Positions 11,827 to 20,613 of a stretch of DNA of 61,143 nucleotides are shown here, one piece after another. Under the pieces are notes generated by a model. It was not told where the DNA came from. It saw only the letters and a list, made by a program, of their open reading frames with translations, and searched no databases. Every line of letters begins with the position of its first letter. The stretch's first letter is position 1. The translations under genes were made by a program, and so were the position numbers. Source of the DNA: Asaia bogorensis (GTDB lineage: Bacteria; Pseudomonadota; Alphaproteobacteria; Reyranellales; Reyranellaceae); the NCBI GenBank assembly GCA_945889625.1, contig CAMDCE010000029.1, positions 1-61,143 on the forward strand. Reading direction: 5' to 3'.

Positions 11827-11993
11827 GTTCAACAGTTTCGCCTTTCCACCTCCGCAAGCGGAGGCGTCGCATTGGCTTAGATGCTCAAATTCAAGGTGGC
11901 TTCCGGTGGGGCCCATGAGGGCACCCACTCGGAAGCCGAAAGGCGTTTGGTTAGAGGGGCCAAAGTAAAACTTTGGCCTACGCCCTTTCCTGA
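11791..11993 (-). ncRNA. Candidate structured RNA or attenuator leader
   Basis: This stretch, transcribed leftwards after the Lys/Ala mini-gene, can fold into four ordered elements. P1 pairs 11980-11989 with 11938-11946 and encloses a perfect 8-bp hairpin (GGCCAAAG/CTTTGGCC, 11958-11978). P2 is a 40-nt hairpin (11898-11937) with about 17 pairs and two one-base bulges. P3 is CCTCCG/CGGAGG with a four-base loop (11849-11864). P4 is the intrinsic terminator (11802-11826). The order of helices ending in a terminator is what one expects of a small RNA or cis-regulatory leader. No known family (tmRNA, 6S, SRP, RNase P) is recognised. Confidence 0.45.
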
Positions 11994-12050
11994 CTACTGC
12001 TTCTTCTTCTTAGCAGCCTTCTTCTTCGCAGCCTTTTTCTTAGCAGCCAT
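11994..12050 (-). CDS. 18-residue Lys/Ala-repeat mini-protein or leader peptide
   Basis: A very short reading frame encoding three AAKKK-type repeats: 10 Lys, 6 Ala, one Met and a final Gln. It has an excellent ribosome-binding site (AGGAG six bases before ATG) and stops at TAG, so translation is likely. Lys codons are almost all AAG. Two readings are possible. It could be a minimal histone H1-like DNA- or RNA-binding peptide, since longer Ala/Lys-rich proteins of this type occur in alphaproteobacteria. It could also be a leader peptide whose Lys codons sense charged tRNA-Lys, since hairpins and a terminator follow. It lies 78 bases downstream of nrdJ. Confidence 0.6.
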   Translation of the reverse strand: MAAKKKAAKKKAAKKKKQ

Positions 12051-12128
12051 AACTGTCTCCTATGGTTAGCTGTGAGGTCCCCAACCGCTGAGGCCCCGGC
12101 TTACGCGGGTACGCTTCGCCACGCATGC

Positions 12129-15100
12129 TCAACTGCAGCCAGTGGTGCCGCCGCAGGTCGTGCATTTGAGGCACGTCCCGTTGCGGACCATGGTGAAGTT
12201 GCCGCATTCCGGACAGGCATCTCCCTCGAAGCCTTTCAGCTTCGTGGTGTATGCCACTCCGGTCGCGACGCCGACGACGGCCGCTTGGGCGATGGGCGCC
12301 AAAACGACGGCTGGGCCGTCCGTCAGTCCTTGAGGCTCGGGGCCGGCAGCGATCGCCTCGGCGACCGCGACATTGCCGGCCATCCGGCCGCTTAAAACGT
12401 AAAGATTGCTGCGCATGTAGCCGACGCTGGCGATGCGGCTCACGGCAGCCGCCGCAGCCTGAGCCGCATCGGTGCCGGAGCCGGGCAGCTCGCCCTGGAC
12501 CTCGCCACGGCCGACGCCGTCGGGCCTGAGGTCGGCCTGCTCGACATGCGCGAGATCGTTGCGTCCGAGATAGGAGATCGCCAGCTCACGGAAGATGTAG
12601 TCGAGCACCGACGTCGACATCTTGATCGCGTCGTTGCCCTCGACCAGCCCGGAGGGCTCGAAACGCGTGAAAGTGTAGGCCTCGACGAACTCCTCGAGCG
12701 GCACGCCATATTGCAGGCCGATCGAGATCGCGATGGCGAAATTGTTCATCAGGCTGCGGAAGGCCGCACCTTCCTTGTGCATGTCGACAAAGATCTCGCC
12801 GACCCGGCCGTCCTCGTATTCGCCGGTGCGCAGGTAAACCTTATGCCCGCCGACGATGGCCTTTTGCGTATAGCCCTTGCGGCGCTGCGGCAGTCGCTCG
12901 CGGCCGGCGCGCACTTCGCGCTCGATGATGCGTTCGACGATCCGCTCGGCGATGATCGGCGCCCGCGCGGCCGGCGACAGTTCGGCGAGGTCGTCGTTGG
13001 CCGCTCTATCTTCGCCATTCGCGCCGTCGCCCAGCGTCATCGCCGACAACGGCTGGGAGAGCTTCGAGCCGTCGCGATAGAGCGCGTTGGCCTTCAGGCC
13101 AAGCCTCCACGACATCTCGTAGGCCTTGCGGCAATCCTCGACCGTAGCGGCGTTGGGCATGTTGATGGTTTTTGAGATCGCGCCCGATATGAATGGCTGA
13201 GCTGCAGCCATCATGCGGATGTGACTCTCCGCAGACAAGCTGCGCGTGCCATCTCGTCCACAGGGATTCGCACAATCGAACACCGCGAGATGTTCTCTCT
13301 TGAGGCCAGGCGCGCCTTCGACCGACATCGTCCCGCAGGCATGGGTGTTCGCCGCGGCGATGTCGCTCTTGGAGAAGCCGAGGCGTGTCAGAACGTCGAA
13401 CTGCGGATCGGTGAGCGCTGAATCGTCGAGCGCCAGAACTTCGCGACAGAAGTCGTCGCCCAGGGTGTAGGGCGAGAAGGCGAAGCGGATGTCGAAGGCC
13501 GTCGGCAGCGCCTTTTCGATACGTTCGAGTGTCGCTGCATCGAAGCCGCGAGCGGCAAGCGTGTCGTGGTTGATCGCCGGGGCACCCCTGAGGCTGCCAT
13601 GACCCACCGCGTAGGCCACGATGCGTTCGGCCGATGCCTGGTCGTAACCCAGCGATTCGAGCGCCAGCGGCACGGTCTGATTGATGATCTTGAAGTAGCC
13701 GCCGCCCGCCAGCTTCTTGAACTTGACCAGGGCGAAATCGGGCTCGATGCCGGTGGTATCGCAGTCCATCACCAGGCCAATGGTGCCGGTGGGGGCGATT
13801 ACCGAGACCTGGGCGTTGCGGAAACCGTGCTGCTCGCCCAGGGCCAGCGCACGGTCCCACACCCGCTTTGCCGCCGCGACGAGGGGGGCGTCGGGGCAGT
13901 TGGCCGCGTCGAGTGCGACCGGGTGAATGGCAAGACCTTCGTAGTCGGCGCGCTCGTTGTAGGCGGCGCGACGGTGGTTGCGGACGACCCGCAGCATGGC
14001 CTGGCGGTTGGCGTCGAAGCCGGGGAAGGCACCCATCAGCTTCGCCATCTCGGCCGAAGTTGCGTAGGCGGCCCCGGTCATGACGGCGGCCACGGCGCCC
14101 GCGATCGCGCGGCCCTTGGCCGTGTCGTAGCCGAGGCCCGAGGCCATCAGCAGCGCGCCGAGATTGGCATAGCCCAGCCCCAGCGTGCGGTATTGATAGG
14201 AGAGTTCGGCGATCCGGCGCGAGGGGTACTGCGCCATCATGACGGAGATCTCGAGGACCACCGTCCACAGCCGCGTGGCATGCTCGAGGCCCTCGACGTC
14301 GAGCGTCCCGTCGGCTTTGCGGAACCGGATCAGGTTCAGCGACGCCAGATTGCACGCCGTGTCGTCGAGGAACATGTATTCCGAGCACGGGTTCGAGGCG
14401 TTGATGCGGCCCGAGGCCGGGCAGGTGTGCCAGTCGTTGATCGTGGTGTCGAACTGCACGCCGGGGTCGGCCGAATGCCAGGCCGCTTCGGCGACGCGGT
14501 CCCACAGGCCGGCCGCGCTCACCGTCTTGGCGACGTTGCCGGTCGTGCGTTCGGTGAGCGCCCAGTCGCGGTCGGCCTCGACGGCACGCAGGAAGGTGTC
14601 GGTGACTCGGACCGAGTTGTTGGCATTCTGGCCGGCCACCGAGGCGTAGGCCTCCGACTGCCAGTCGGTGTCGAAGGCCGGGAATTCGATATGGCGATAG
14701 CCTTGCCGGGCAAACTGGATGACGCGCTGGATGTAGTTCTCGGGCAACTCCGCCTGGCGGGCGGCCACGATTTCGCGCCGTAGCCGGGGATTGCGTTTGG
14801 GGTCGAAGGCGTCGGCGCTCTCTATTCTGTCGTCGAGGCAGGCGGCCATCACGGCATTGAGGTGGCGGTTGGCCAACCGGGAGCCGGCGACCAGGGCGGC
14901 CACCTTCTGCTCCTCGAGCATCTTCCAGGCGATGAAGTCCTCGATGTCCGGGTGGTCTATGTCGACCGTCACCATCTTGGCGGCGCGCCGGGTCGTGCCG
15001 CCCGACTTGATGGCGCCCGCCGCGCGGTCGCCGATCTTGAGGAACGACATCAGGCCGGAGGACCGGCCACCGCCTGACAGCCGCTCGCCTTCGCCGCGCA

Positions 15101-15812
15101 GCTTCGAGAAGTTCGATCCGGTGCCCGAGCCATATTTAAAGAGACGTGCCTCGCGCACCCACAGGTCCATGATGCCGCCGTCGCCCACCAGATCGTCGGA
15201 AACGCTCTGGATGAAGCAGGCATGAGGCTGCGGCCGCTCGTAGGCCGATTCGGATGGATGGGCCACGCCGTCGCGGTGATCGATATACCAGTGACCCTGA
15301 CCCGGTCCGTCGATGCCATAGGCCCAGTGCAGGCCGGTGTTGAACCACTGCGGTGAGTTGGGCGCGCAAATCTGCGCCGCCAGCATGTAGCAATGCTCGT
15401 CGTAGAAGGCGCGGGCGTCCCGTTCGCTGTCGAAGTAACCACCCTTCCAGCCCCAGTAGGTCCAGGCGCCGGCCATGCGGTGGAACACCTCGCGCGCGCT
15501 GCTCTCGCCACCGTAGCGTTGCTCGGCCGGCAGCTCGGCCAATGCCGCTTCGTCGGGCGCCGAGCGCCACAGCCACTCCGGGACATCGCTCTCGGCGACT
15601 TTGCTGAGGCGCAGCGCCACGCCGGCACGCCGGAAATATTTCTGGGCCAGCACGTCGGCGGCGACTTGCGACCATTCCGCCGGGACGTCGATCGCGGCTT
15701 GCCGGAAGATGATCGTTCCATCGGGATTGCGGATTTCGGAGTCGGCAGCACGAAACGCCATCGCGACGAATGGCGATTTTCCTGCTTGCGTGTACCGGCG
15801 CTCGAAGCGCAT
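12129..15812 (-). CDS. nrdJ: Vitamin B12-dependent (class II) ribonucleotide reductase
   Basis: Reduces ribonucleotides to deoxyribonucleotides with adenosylcobalamin, independent of oxygen. The 1227-residue protein has the class II core, including [15 protein letters not shown], the [21 protein letters not shown] active-site region and the [24 protein letters not shown] loop. It ends with a zinc-ribbon-like tail with paired cysteines (CPECG ... [13 protein letters not shown]) that carries the redox-active thiols. The frame is open from 15842, but the ATG at 15812 has GGGGGA six bases upstream and gives the family N-terminus [11 protein letters not shown]. It is unaccompanied by nrdAB in this window. 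The upstream dyads fit NrdR control. Confidence 0.96.
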   Translation of the reverse strand: MRFERRYTQAGKSPFVAMAFRAADSEIRNPDGTIIFRQAAIDVPAEWSQVAADVLAQKYFRRAGVALRLSKVAESDVPEWLWRSAPDEAALAELPAEQRYGGESSAREVFHRMAGAWTYWGWKGGYFDSERDARAFYDEHCYMLAAQICAPNSPQWFNTGLHWAYGIDGPGQGHWYIDHRDGVAHPSESAYERPQPHACFIQSVSDDLVGDGGIMDLWVREARLFKYGSGTGSNFSKLRGEGERLSGGGRSSGLMSFLKIGDRAAGAIKSGGTTRRAAKMVTVDIDHPDIEDFIAWKMLEEQKVAALVAGSRLANRHLNAVMAACLDDRIESADAFDPKRNPRLRREIVAARQAELPENYIQRVIQFARQGYRHIEFPAFDTDWQSEAYASVAGQNANNSVRVTDTFLRAVEADRDWALTERTTGNVAKTVSAAGLWDRVAEAAWHSADPGVQFDTTINDWHTCPASGRINASNPCSEYMFLDDTACNLASLNLIRFRKADGTLDVEGLEHATRLWTVVLEISVMMAQYPSRRIAELSYQYRTLGLGYANLGALLMASGLGYDTAKGRAIAGAVAAVMTGAAYATSAEMAKLMGAFPGFDANRQAMLRVVRNHRRAAYNERADYEGLAIHPVALDAANCPDAPLVAAAKRVWDRALALGEQHGFRNAQVSVIAPTGTIGLVMDCDTTGIEPDFALVKFKKLAGGGYFKIINQTVPLALESLGYDQASAERIVAYAVGHGSLRGAPAINHDTLAARGFDAATLERIEKALPTAFDIRFAFSPYTLGDDFCREVLALDDSALTDPQFDVLTRLGFSKSDIAAANTHACGTMSVEGAPGLKREHLAVFDCANPCGRDGTRSLSAESHIRMMAAAQPFISGAISKTINMPNAATVEDCRKAYEMSWRLGLKANALYRDGSKLSQPLSAMTLGDGANGEDRAANDDLAELSPAARAPIIAERIVERIIEREVRAGRERLPQRRKGYTQKAIVGGHKVYLRTGEYEDGRVGEIFVDMHKEGAAFRSLMNNFAIAISIGLQYGVPLEEFVEAYTFTRFEPSGLVEGNDAIKMSTSVLDYIFRELAISYLGRNDLAHVEQADLRPDGVGRGEVQGELPGSGTDAAQAAAAAVSRIASVGYMRSNLYVLSGRMAGNVAVAEAIAAGPEPQGLTDGPAVVLAPIAQAAVVGVATGVAYTTKLKGFEGDACPECGNFTMVRNGTCLKCTTCGGTTGCS

Positions 15813-15901
15813 CGACGATCCCCCGTGCCCAATTCCCGTCATTTGTTCCTGTCGCGGGAGCGCTCGATCGCAATCGAGTACGCAGATGTAGGCACATGAT
15901 G

Positions 15902-15946
15902 ATAGTAAATTACAAAATCTTGTGTGCGCAACTACATTTTGTAGAC
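15902..15946 (-). promoter_or_regulatory. Putative nrdJ promoter with NrdR-like dyads
   Basis: On the minus strand, TTGCGC (15931-15926), 17 bases, then TTACTA (15908-15903) resembles a sigma-70 promoter. Within its spacer lies a 16-mer (15910-15925, plus strand ending ATCTTGTGT) that matches 12 of 16 positions of the NrdR box consensus as I remember it. A second dyad, CTACA-TTT-TGTAG, is centred about 21 bases further upstream, so both would face the same side of the helix. It lies about 95-135 bases before the nrdJ start. NrdR itself is not in the window. Confidence 0.45.
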
Positions 15947-16112
15947 CTACGTGTTGATGGTACTAGATGATGCAAGCGGGCAACAGGGTCGGGAATCGCT
16001 CGAATCGCATGACGACGAACGATACGGATCGCCCGCTCACAGCCGTCGCGTTGCGTGTCCATAAGGGCACGCGTACAAGCGGCGCGATGGTTTCGAGAAC
16101 AGTGGTTTGCTC

Positions 16113-16466
16113 ATGACGCTCGGTACTTGGCTCTTCACCAAAATGCGCGGCGAGCAGGTCGGCACCGATGCCGAAGGCAATCGCTACTTCCAGGACAAGA
16201 AGATTTTTGCCGGCCGTCGGCGCAAGCGTTGGGTGATGTACGACGGCGAGCCCGAAGCCTCGCGCGTGCCGCCTGACTGGCATGGCTGGTTGCACCACAC
16301 GACCGACGCGCTGCCACCGCAGGGCGGCTTGCCGCGCAAGGCGTGGCAGAAGGACCATTTGCGCAATCTCAGCGGCACCGACCTTGCGTATCGTCCGCCA
16401 GGCCACACGCTCGCGAGCGGCAGCGACAAGCCGAAACCGGCTTATGAGGCATGGCGCCCGGGCTGA
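16113..16466 (+). CDS. NDUFA12 family NADH:ubiquinone oxidoreductase accessory subunit
   Basis: A 117-residue protein matching the B17.2/NDUFA12 complex I accessory subunit found in mitochondria and alphaproteobacteria. Visible signatures are VGTDAEGNRYFQDKK, RRKRWVMYDGEPEASRVPPDWHGWLHHT and the C-terminal YRPPGH. It sits at the matrix/cytoplasmic side of the complex I hydrophilic arm. The frame opens with a TTG at 16107; the ATG at 16113 gives the usual start. The order NDUFA12, MCE protein, DUF2155, aat, accCB, aroQ is a known alphaproteobacterial neighbourhood; the core nuo genes are elsewhere. Confidence 0.93.
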   Translation: MTLGTWLFTKMRGEQVGTDAEGNRYFQDKKIFAGRRRKRWVMYDGEPEASRVPPDWHGWLHHTTDALPPQGGLPRKAWQKDHLRNLSGTDLAYRPPGHTLASGSDKPKPAYEAWRPG

Positions 16467-16504
16467 AGGGGCGTGAAGAGGGTCGGCAGCGGAGGAGGAA
16501 GGGC

Positions 16505-16954
16505 GTGGGCCGCAATATCGTCGAGACGATCGTGGGTGCGTTGGTCCTGGTGGTGGCCGGCGTCTTTGTATTCTACGCGTTCGCCAAGTCCGACCGCACC
16601 GGGTCCGACGGCTATGAGATCGTGGCGCGCTTCGACCGCGTCGACGGGCTGAAGCGCGGCGCCGACGTCACCCTGAGCGGCGTCAAGGTCGGCAGCGTCA
16701 CCGGTTTCGACCTCGACCGCAAAACCTACCAGGCTGTGGTCCGCATGTCGGTGGCGTCGGGCGTCAGCCTGCCGGCCGACACCAACGCCAAGGTCGTAAG
16801 CGAATCGCTGCTGGGCGGCATGGTCGTGATCCTCGAGCCGGGCGCCGACAAGCAGGCGCTGCGGCCTGGCGGAGAGATCCAGAACACGCAAGGCGCGGTT
16901 CCGCTGTCGGAGCTGATCGCCAAGTTCATGTTCGGTGGAACGGGGCAGAAGTGA
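16505..16954 (+). CDS. mlaD: MCE-domain lipid transport protein MlaD
   Basis: A 149-residue periplasmic lipid-binding subunit anchored by one N-terminal helix (about residues 6-26), followed by a single MCE domain (YEIVARFDRVDGLKRGADVTLSGVKVG and SLLGGMVVILEPG). MlaD hexamers pass phospholipids between the inner and outer membrane. The frame is open from 16451, but GTG at 16505 is preceded by a strong AGGAGG six bases upstream and yields the family start GRNIVETIVGALVL, so the GTG is chosen. MlaE, MlaF and MlaB partners are not adjacent. The next gene overlaps the stop by one base. Confidence 0.92.
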   Translation: MGRNIVETIVGALVLVVAGVFVFYAFAKSDRTGSDGYEIVARFDRVDGLKRGADVTLSGVKVGSVTGFDLDRKTYQAVVRMSVASGVSLPADTNAKVVSESLLGGMVVILEPGADKQALRPGGEIQNTQGAVPLSELIAKFMFGGTGQK

Positions 16955-17187
16955 TGAACGCGCGCACCCCCAAAGCGCCGCCGGTCTGGCGGCAGTCCGA
17001 CGGCAAGCCGGTGTCCTGCCTCGAAAAGATCAAAGTCCTGAACCAGAACGTCCAGGAAATCGAAACCCTCTGCGCCGACGCGCTGGAGGACGGAGTTCTG
17101 ATGGGATGCGACGCCGATCAGATCAAGGCGGCCCTGCACGAGCTGATCGAGGGGCTCGCGCCTCCTCGCGCCAAGGCCAAAGACTAG
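16954..17187 (+). CDS. Conserved small protein of unknown function
   Basis: A 77-residue acidic, probably cytoplasmic protein without signal or membrane segment. Its middle is helical and could form a short coiled coil (CLEKIKVLNQNVQEIETLCADALEDG). The ATG at 16954 overlaps the mlaD stop (TGATG), and the next start follows the stop by 2 bases, so it is translationally embedded in an operon. I do not recognise a named family, but the position between mlaD and the DUF2155 gene suggests a conserved operon member. Confidence 0.75.
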   Translation: MNARTPKAPPVWRQSDGKPVSCLEKIKVLNQNVQEIETLCADALEDGVLMGCDADQIKAALHELIEGLAPPRAKAKD

Positions 17188-17189
17188 GC

Positions 17190-17627
17190 ATGCGCGGCTT
17201 GGCGCTTCTCGCGGTCTTTGCCGCCAGCATTGGCGCGGCCAACGCGCAGCAACCGCCGACCGCCAGCAATGTCACGTTGCGGGCCATCCCCGATGGCCCG
17301 GGCAAGCGGGTCGCCGAGTTGCAGGGCCTCGACAAGGTGACGGCCCGCACCCAGCGCTTCTATGCGCCGGTGGGTGAAGTAACGCGTTTCGGTACGCTCG
17401 AGATCAAGGTCGGCGACTGCCTGGTCAACACGCCGGACGCGCCGCCCGAATCGGCTGCCTATCTCACCATCCTTGACCGCAAGCCGGGCCAGGTGGAGGA
17501 AAAGTTGTTTGCCGGCTGGATGTTTGCCTCCACGCCATCGCTGTCGACCCTCGACCACGGCGTCTACGATGTGCGCGTCCTTGCCTGCAGGATGGCGCAG
17601 GGATCCTCACCGCCCAGCTCGCGCTGA
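17190..17627 (+). CDS. DUF2155 domain secreted protein
   Basis: A 145-residue protein with a signal peptide (about residues 1-20, ending ANA) and a DUF2155 domain recognisable by LQGLDKVTARTQRFYAPVGEVTRFGTLEI, CLVNTPDAPPESAAYLTI and KLFAGWMFASTPSLSTLDHGVYDV. The domain is widespread in alphaproteobacteria as a periplasmic protein of unknown role. Two cysteines in the mature part could form a disulfide. The last 64 bases overlap, convergently, the 3' end of aat on the other strand, an arrangement that could cause antisense interference between the two transcripts. Confidence 0.88.
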   Translation: MRGLALLAVFAASIGAANAQQPPTASNVTLRAIPDGPGKRVAELQGLDKVTARTQRFYAPVGEVTRFGTLEIKVGDCLVNTPDAPPESAAYLTILDRKPGQVEEKLFAGWMFASTPSLSTLDHGVYDVRVLACRMAQGSSPPSSR

Positions 17628-18214
17628 AACGCCGCCGGGCGGTCGATCGCATCGGCCAGCAACTCGCGAAAGGTCTCGCGCGCTACTTCGACGGCCCCGA
17701 AGCTCCTGAGATGCTCGGTCATGAACTGGCAGTCGAGCAGCCGGAAGCCACCCTTGATCAGCCGCGCCGCCAGGTGGACCAGAGCCACCTTCGAGGCGTC
17801 GCGCTCGCGGCTGAACATGCTTTCTCCGAAGAAGGCGGCGCCCACCGTCACGCCGTAGAGGCCGCCGACCAGACGTCCGGCCACCCGGCATTCGACGCTG
17901 TGCGCATGACCGCGGCCATGGAGCTCGGCATAGAGGTCGAGGATCGGCTCGTTGATCCAGCTTTCGGGGTGGCCGGGACGCGGCTCGGCGCAGGCGCGCA
18001 TGACATCGAGGAAGGCAGCGTTGGCAGTGACCTCGAAATGACCGGCGCGCACGGTGCGCGCCAGCCGGCGTGGCAAGTGGAAGCTGTTGAGCGGCAGCAC
18101 GGCGCGCAGGCGGGGATCGAGCCAGTAGAGCTTGGGATCGTCGCGGCGCTCGCCCATGGGAAAGACGCCGATGCGGTAGGCCTGCAGCAGGAGGTCGGGC
18201 GTGATCTCCAGCAT
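17564..18214 (-). CDS. aat: Leucyl/phenylalanyl-tRNA--protein transferase
   Basis: Aat adds Leu or Phe from charged tRNA to proteins with N-terminal Lys or Arg, creating N-degrons recognised by ClpS. The 216-residue protein shows family motifs at the expected places: LLLQAYRIGVFPMGE, YWLDPRLRAVLPL, ESWINEPILDLYAELH, HSVECR and GLYGVTVGAAFFGESMFS, then DCQFMTEHLRSFGA. It starts 8 bases after accC, so it is in the aroQ-accB-accC-aat transcript. The 3' end overlaps the DUF2155 gene. Confidence 0.95.
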   Translation of the reverse strand: MLEITPDLLLQAYRIGVFPMGERRDDPKLYWLDPRLRAVLPLNSFHLPRRLARTVRAGHFEVTANAAFLDVMRACAEPRPGHPESWINEPILDLYAELHGRGHAHSVECRVAGRLVGGLYGVTVGAAFFGESMFSRERDASKVALVHLAARLIKGGFRLLDCQFMTEHLRSFGAVEVARETFRELLADAIDRPAAFQRELGGEDPCAILQARTRTS

Positions 18215-18222
18215 GCCGATCG

Positions 18223-19566
18223 CTACTTCTTGAGGCCGACCAGCTTCTCCAGCCAGTGAATGTCGTATTCACCGTCGATGAATGCCTGCTGGCGGATGAC
18301 GCGCTGGTGCAGTGGGATCGTGGTGTCGATGCCGCCGATGACGAACTCCTCGAGCGAGCGGCGCAGCCGCATCAGGCACTCGTTGCGCGTCGGACCGCTC
18401 ACGATCAGCTTGGCCACCATCGAATCGTAGTAGGGCGGCATGACATAGCCCGTGTAGAGGCCCGAATCGACGCGCACGCCGAGGCCGCCCGGCGGATGAT
18501 AGTCGGTGACGCGGCCGGGGCAGGGCACGAAGGTCTCGGGGTGCTCGGCATTGATGCGGCACTCGATGGCGTGGCCCTGGATCACGATATCCTTCTGGCT
18601 GAGCCCCAGGGGGCCGCCGGCGGCGATGCGGATCTGCTCGCGCACCAGATCGATGCCGGTCACCGCCTCGGTGATCGGGTGCTCGACCTGCAGGCGGGTG
18701 TTCATCTCGATGAAGTAGAACTCGCCGTCCTGGTAGAGGAACTCCATGGTGCCGGCGCCGCGGTACTTGAGCTTGCGCACGGCCGCCGCCGCCAGCTCGC
18801 CGATGCGGTTGCGCTGCTCGGCGTTCAGCGCCGGCGAGGGCGCCTCTTCCAGGACTTTCTGGTGGCGGCGCTGCAGCGAGCAGTCGCGTTCGCCGAGATG
18901 CACCCCTTCGCCATGGCCATCGCCCAGCACCTGGATCTCGATGTGGCGCGGCCGCGGAAGGTACTTCTCGAGATAGACCGAGTCGTTGCCGAAGGCGGCC
19001 TTCGCTTCGCTGCGCGCCAGCCCCCAGGCCTCGGCGGCGCTGTCCTCGTCCTCGACCACCTTCATGCCGCGACCGCCGCCGCCGGCCACCGCCTTGATCA
19101 GCACCGGCCAGCCGATCTTGGCGCCCAGCGTCACGATTTCCTCGATCGAGCCGACCGGGCCGGGCGAGCCCGGCACCAGCGGCAGGCCGAGTTGCTGGGC
19201 AGTCTGCTTGGCCACGATCTTGTCGCCCATCATGGCGATGTGCTCGGCCGTCGGGCCGATGAAGGTGAAGCCGTGGGCTTCCGCGGCTTCGGCAAAGCGG
19301 GCGTTTTCCGACAGGAAGCCGTAGCCGGGATGGATGGCGTCGACGCCGGTGATGGTCGCGGCCGACAGGATCGCCGGAATGTTGAGGTAGCTGTCGCGTG
19401 CCGGCGGCGGGCCGATGCACACCGATTCGTCAGCCAGCCTGACATGCATGGCGTCGCTGTCGGCGGTCGAATACACGGCCACGGTCTGGACCCCCAACTC
19501 GCGGCAGGCGCGATGGATGCGGAGCGCGATCTCGCCGCGGTTGGCGATCAGTACCTTTTCGAACAT
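18223..19566 (-). CDS. accC: Acetyl-CoA carboxylase biotin carboxylase subunit
   Basis: Carboxylates biotin on AccB using ATP and bicarbonate, the first half-reaction of fatty acid synthesis. The 447-residue protein has the N-terminal KVLIANRGEIALRIHRACRE, the ATP-grasp glycine loop (GGGGRGMKVV), ERDCSLQRRHQKVLEEAPSP and the metal/catalytic EMNTRLQVEHPITEAVTG. Length and motifs are typical of the single-domain enzyme, not a fused acyl-CoA carboxylase. An AGGAGG lies 12 bases before the start. accB is 16 bases upstream in the same direction. Confidence 0.97.
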   Translation of the reverse strand: MFEKVLIANRGEIALRIHRACRELGVQTVAVYSTADSDAMHVRLADESVCIGPPPARDSYLNIPAILSAATITGVDAIHPGYGFLSENARFAEAAEAHGFTFIGPTAEHIAMMGDKIVAKQTAQQLGLPLVPGSPGPVGSIEEIVTLGAKIGWPVLIKAVAGGGGRGMKVVEDEDSAAEAWGLARSEAKAAFGNDSVYLEKYLPRPRHIEIQVLGDGHGEGVHLGERDCSLQRRHQKVLEEAPSPALNAEQRNRIGELAAAAVRKLKYRGAGTMEFLYQDGEFYFIEMNTRLQVEHPITEAVTGIDLVREQIRIAAGGPLGLSQKDIVIQGHAIECRINAEHPETFVPCPGRVTDYHPPGGLGVRVDSGLYTGYVMPPYYDSMVAKLIVSGPTRNECLMRLRRSLEEFVIGGIDTTIPLHQRVIRQQAFIDGEYDIHWLEKLVGLKK

Positions 19567-19582
19567 CGCGCCAGACCGCCTC

Positions 19583-20038
19583 CTATTCGACGATCATCAG
19601 CGGTTGGCCGAACTCGACGGGCTGCGCATTGTCGATCAGGATCTGCGCCACCGTGCCGGCCTTGGGGGCCTTGATCGGATTGAAGGTCTTCATCGCCTCG
19701 ATGATCAGGAGCGTCTGGCCCGCCGTCACCTTGTCGCCGATCGAGACGAAGACCGGCTTGCCGGGCTCGGGTGACAAGTAGGCTGTGCCAACCATCGGCG
19801 ACTTCACCGCGCCGGGATGCTTGGCATGATCGCTGGCGGGCGCGGCGGCCGGGCCTGCCGCGGGTGCGGCTGGCGCCGGCGCAGGGCCTGCGGTCGGGGC
19901 CGAGGCGTAGGTCACGGTCGGTCGGGCAATCCGGATGCGCTGCTCGCCGTTGGCCATTTCGATCTCGCCGAGATGGGTCTCCTCGAGGAGCTTCGCCAGC
20001 TTGCGGATGAACTCCGTATCCATCTCGAACTTTGCCAT
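19583..20038 (-). CDS. accB: Biotin carboxyl carrier protein of acetyl-CoA carboxylase
   Basis: A 151-residue carrier whose C-terminal biotinyl domain (about residues 75-151) contains IIEAMKTFNPIKAP; the lysine of AMKT is biotinylated. Many bacteria have AMKM here; AMKT is common in alphaproteobacteria. The N-terminal part (EFIRKLAKLLEETHLGEIEM) is the usual helical region, joined by a flexible Ala/Pro linker. It is followed by accC and preceded by aroQ (23-base gap) on the same strand. Confidence 0.97.
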   Translation of the reverse strand: MAKFEMDTEFIRKLAKLLEETHLGEIEMANGEQRIRIARPTVTYASAPTAGPAPAPAAPAAGPAAAPASDHAKHPGAVKSPMVGTAYLSPEPGKPVFVSIGDKVTAGQTLLIIEAMKTFNPIKAPKAGTVAQILIDNAQPVEFGQPLMIVE

Positions 20039-20061
20039 GGAGAAACGCTCCCGGATGAAAA

Positions 20062-20532
20062 TCAGCGTGCCAGCCGGCGCGCCAGCGCCTGAAGGGCGAG
20101 AAGATAGCCCTGGGTGCCGAGCCCCGCGATCACGCCGATCGCAGCCGGACTTATATAGGAGCGGTGGCGGAAGCTTTCACGCTTGTAGATGTTGGAAAGA
20201 TGGACCTCGACGGCCGGCAGTTCGGCGGCATTCAGGGCGTCGAGCAGGGCCACCGATGTATGGGTGTAAGCGCCGGCATTGATGACGATTGCGCTGTTCT
20301 TTTCGCGCGCCGCTTGGATAAGGTCGACCAGCACGCCCTCGTGGTTGCTCTGGGCGAATTCCACCGTGAGTCCGAGACGCGTCGCCTCGGTCCGGCACGC
20401 CTTTTCGACGTCGGCAAGGGACTCGCGGCCGTAAATCTCCGGCTGACGCTTGCCCAGCATGTTGAGATTGGGCCCGTTGAGCACCAGCACCGGCTTGGAC
20501 GCCGGCAGGCGCCGGGCGGCCTTCGCGGCCAC
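20062..20532 (-). CDS. aroQ: Type II 3-dehydroquinate dehydratase
   Basis: Third step of the shikimate pathway. The 156-residue protein has the conserved opening [21 protein letters not shown] (the glycine-asparagine loop and catalytic tyrosine), [29 protein letters not shown] and the [20 protein letters not shown] loop with the catalytic histidine. The start is GTG, preceded by GGGGAGG five bases upstream; no internal ATG fits the family. It heads the accB-accC-aat transcription unit. Confidence 0.96.
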   Translation of the reverse strand: MAAKAARRLPASKPVLVLNGPNLNMLGKRQPEIYGRESLADVEKACRTEATRLGLTVEFAQSNHEGVLVDLIQAAREKNSAIVINAGAYTHTSVALLDALNAAELPAVEVHLSNIYKRESFRHRSYISPAAIGVIAGLGTQGYLLALQALARRLAR

Positions 20533-20577
20533 GCCTGCCTCCCCAGTACCAGAATAGCAATTTCACAACTCGCCGGC

Positions 20578-20605
20578 CTTATAGCACGGTGACTCGGGCT
20601 CACAA
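20578..20605 (-). promoter_or_regulatory. Putative sigma-70 promoter of aroQ-accB-accC-aat
   Basis: On the minus strand TTGTGA (20605-20600), a 16-base spacer and TATAAG (20583-20578) lie 46 bases before the aroQ GTG. This is the best promoter-like match in the short gap between aroQ and the marR gene upstream. No operator repeat was seen there. It is a visual match only. Confidence 0.4.
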
Positions 20606-20613
20606 GGCAGGGC

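Noticed and set aside
11791..12050. The hairpin region considered as tmRNA, 6S RNA, SRP RNA or RNase P RNA
   Set aside because: No tag reading frame of the tmRNA type, no CCA end, no SRP tetraloop motif and no open-bubble 6S architecture was seen.
15843..16112. A cobalamin riboswitch before nrdJ
   Set aside because: The gap before nrdJ is short and lacks the B12-box-like conserved segments; only promoter/dyad features were seen.
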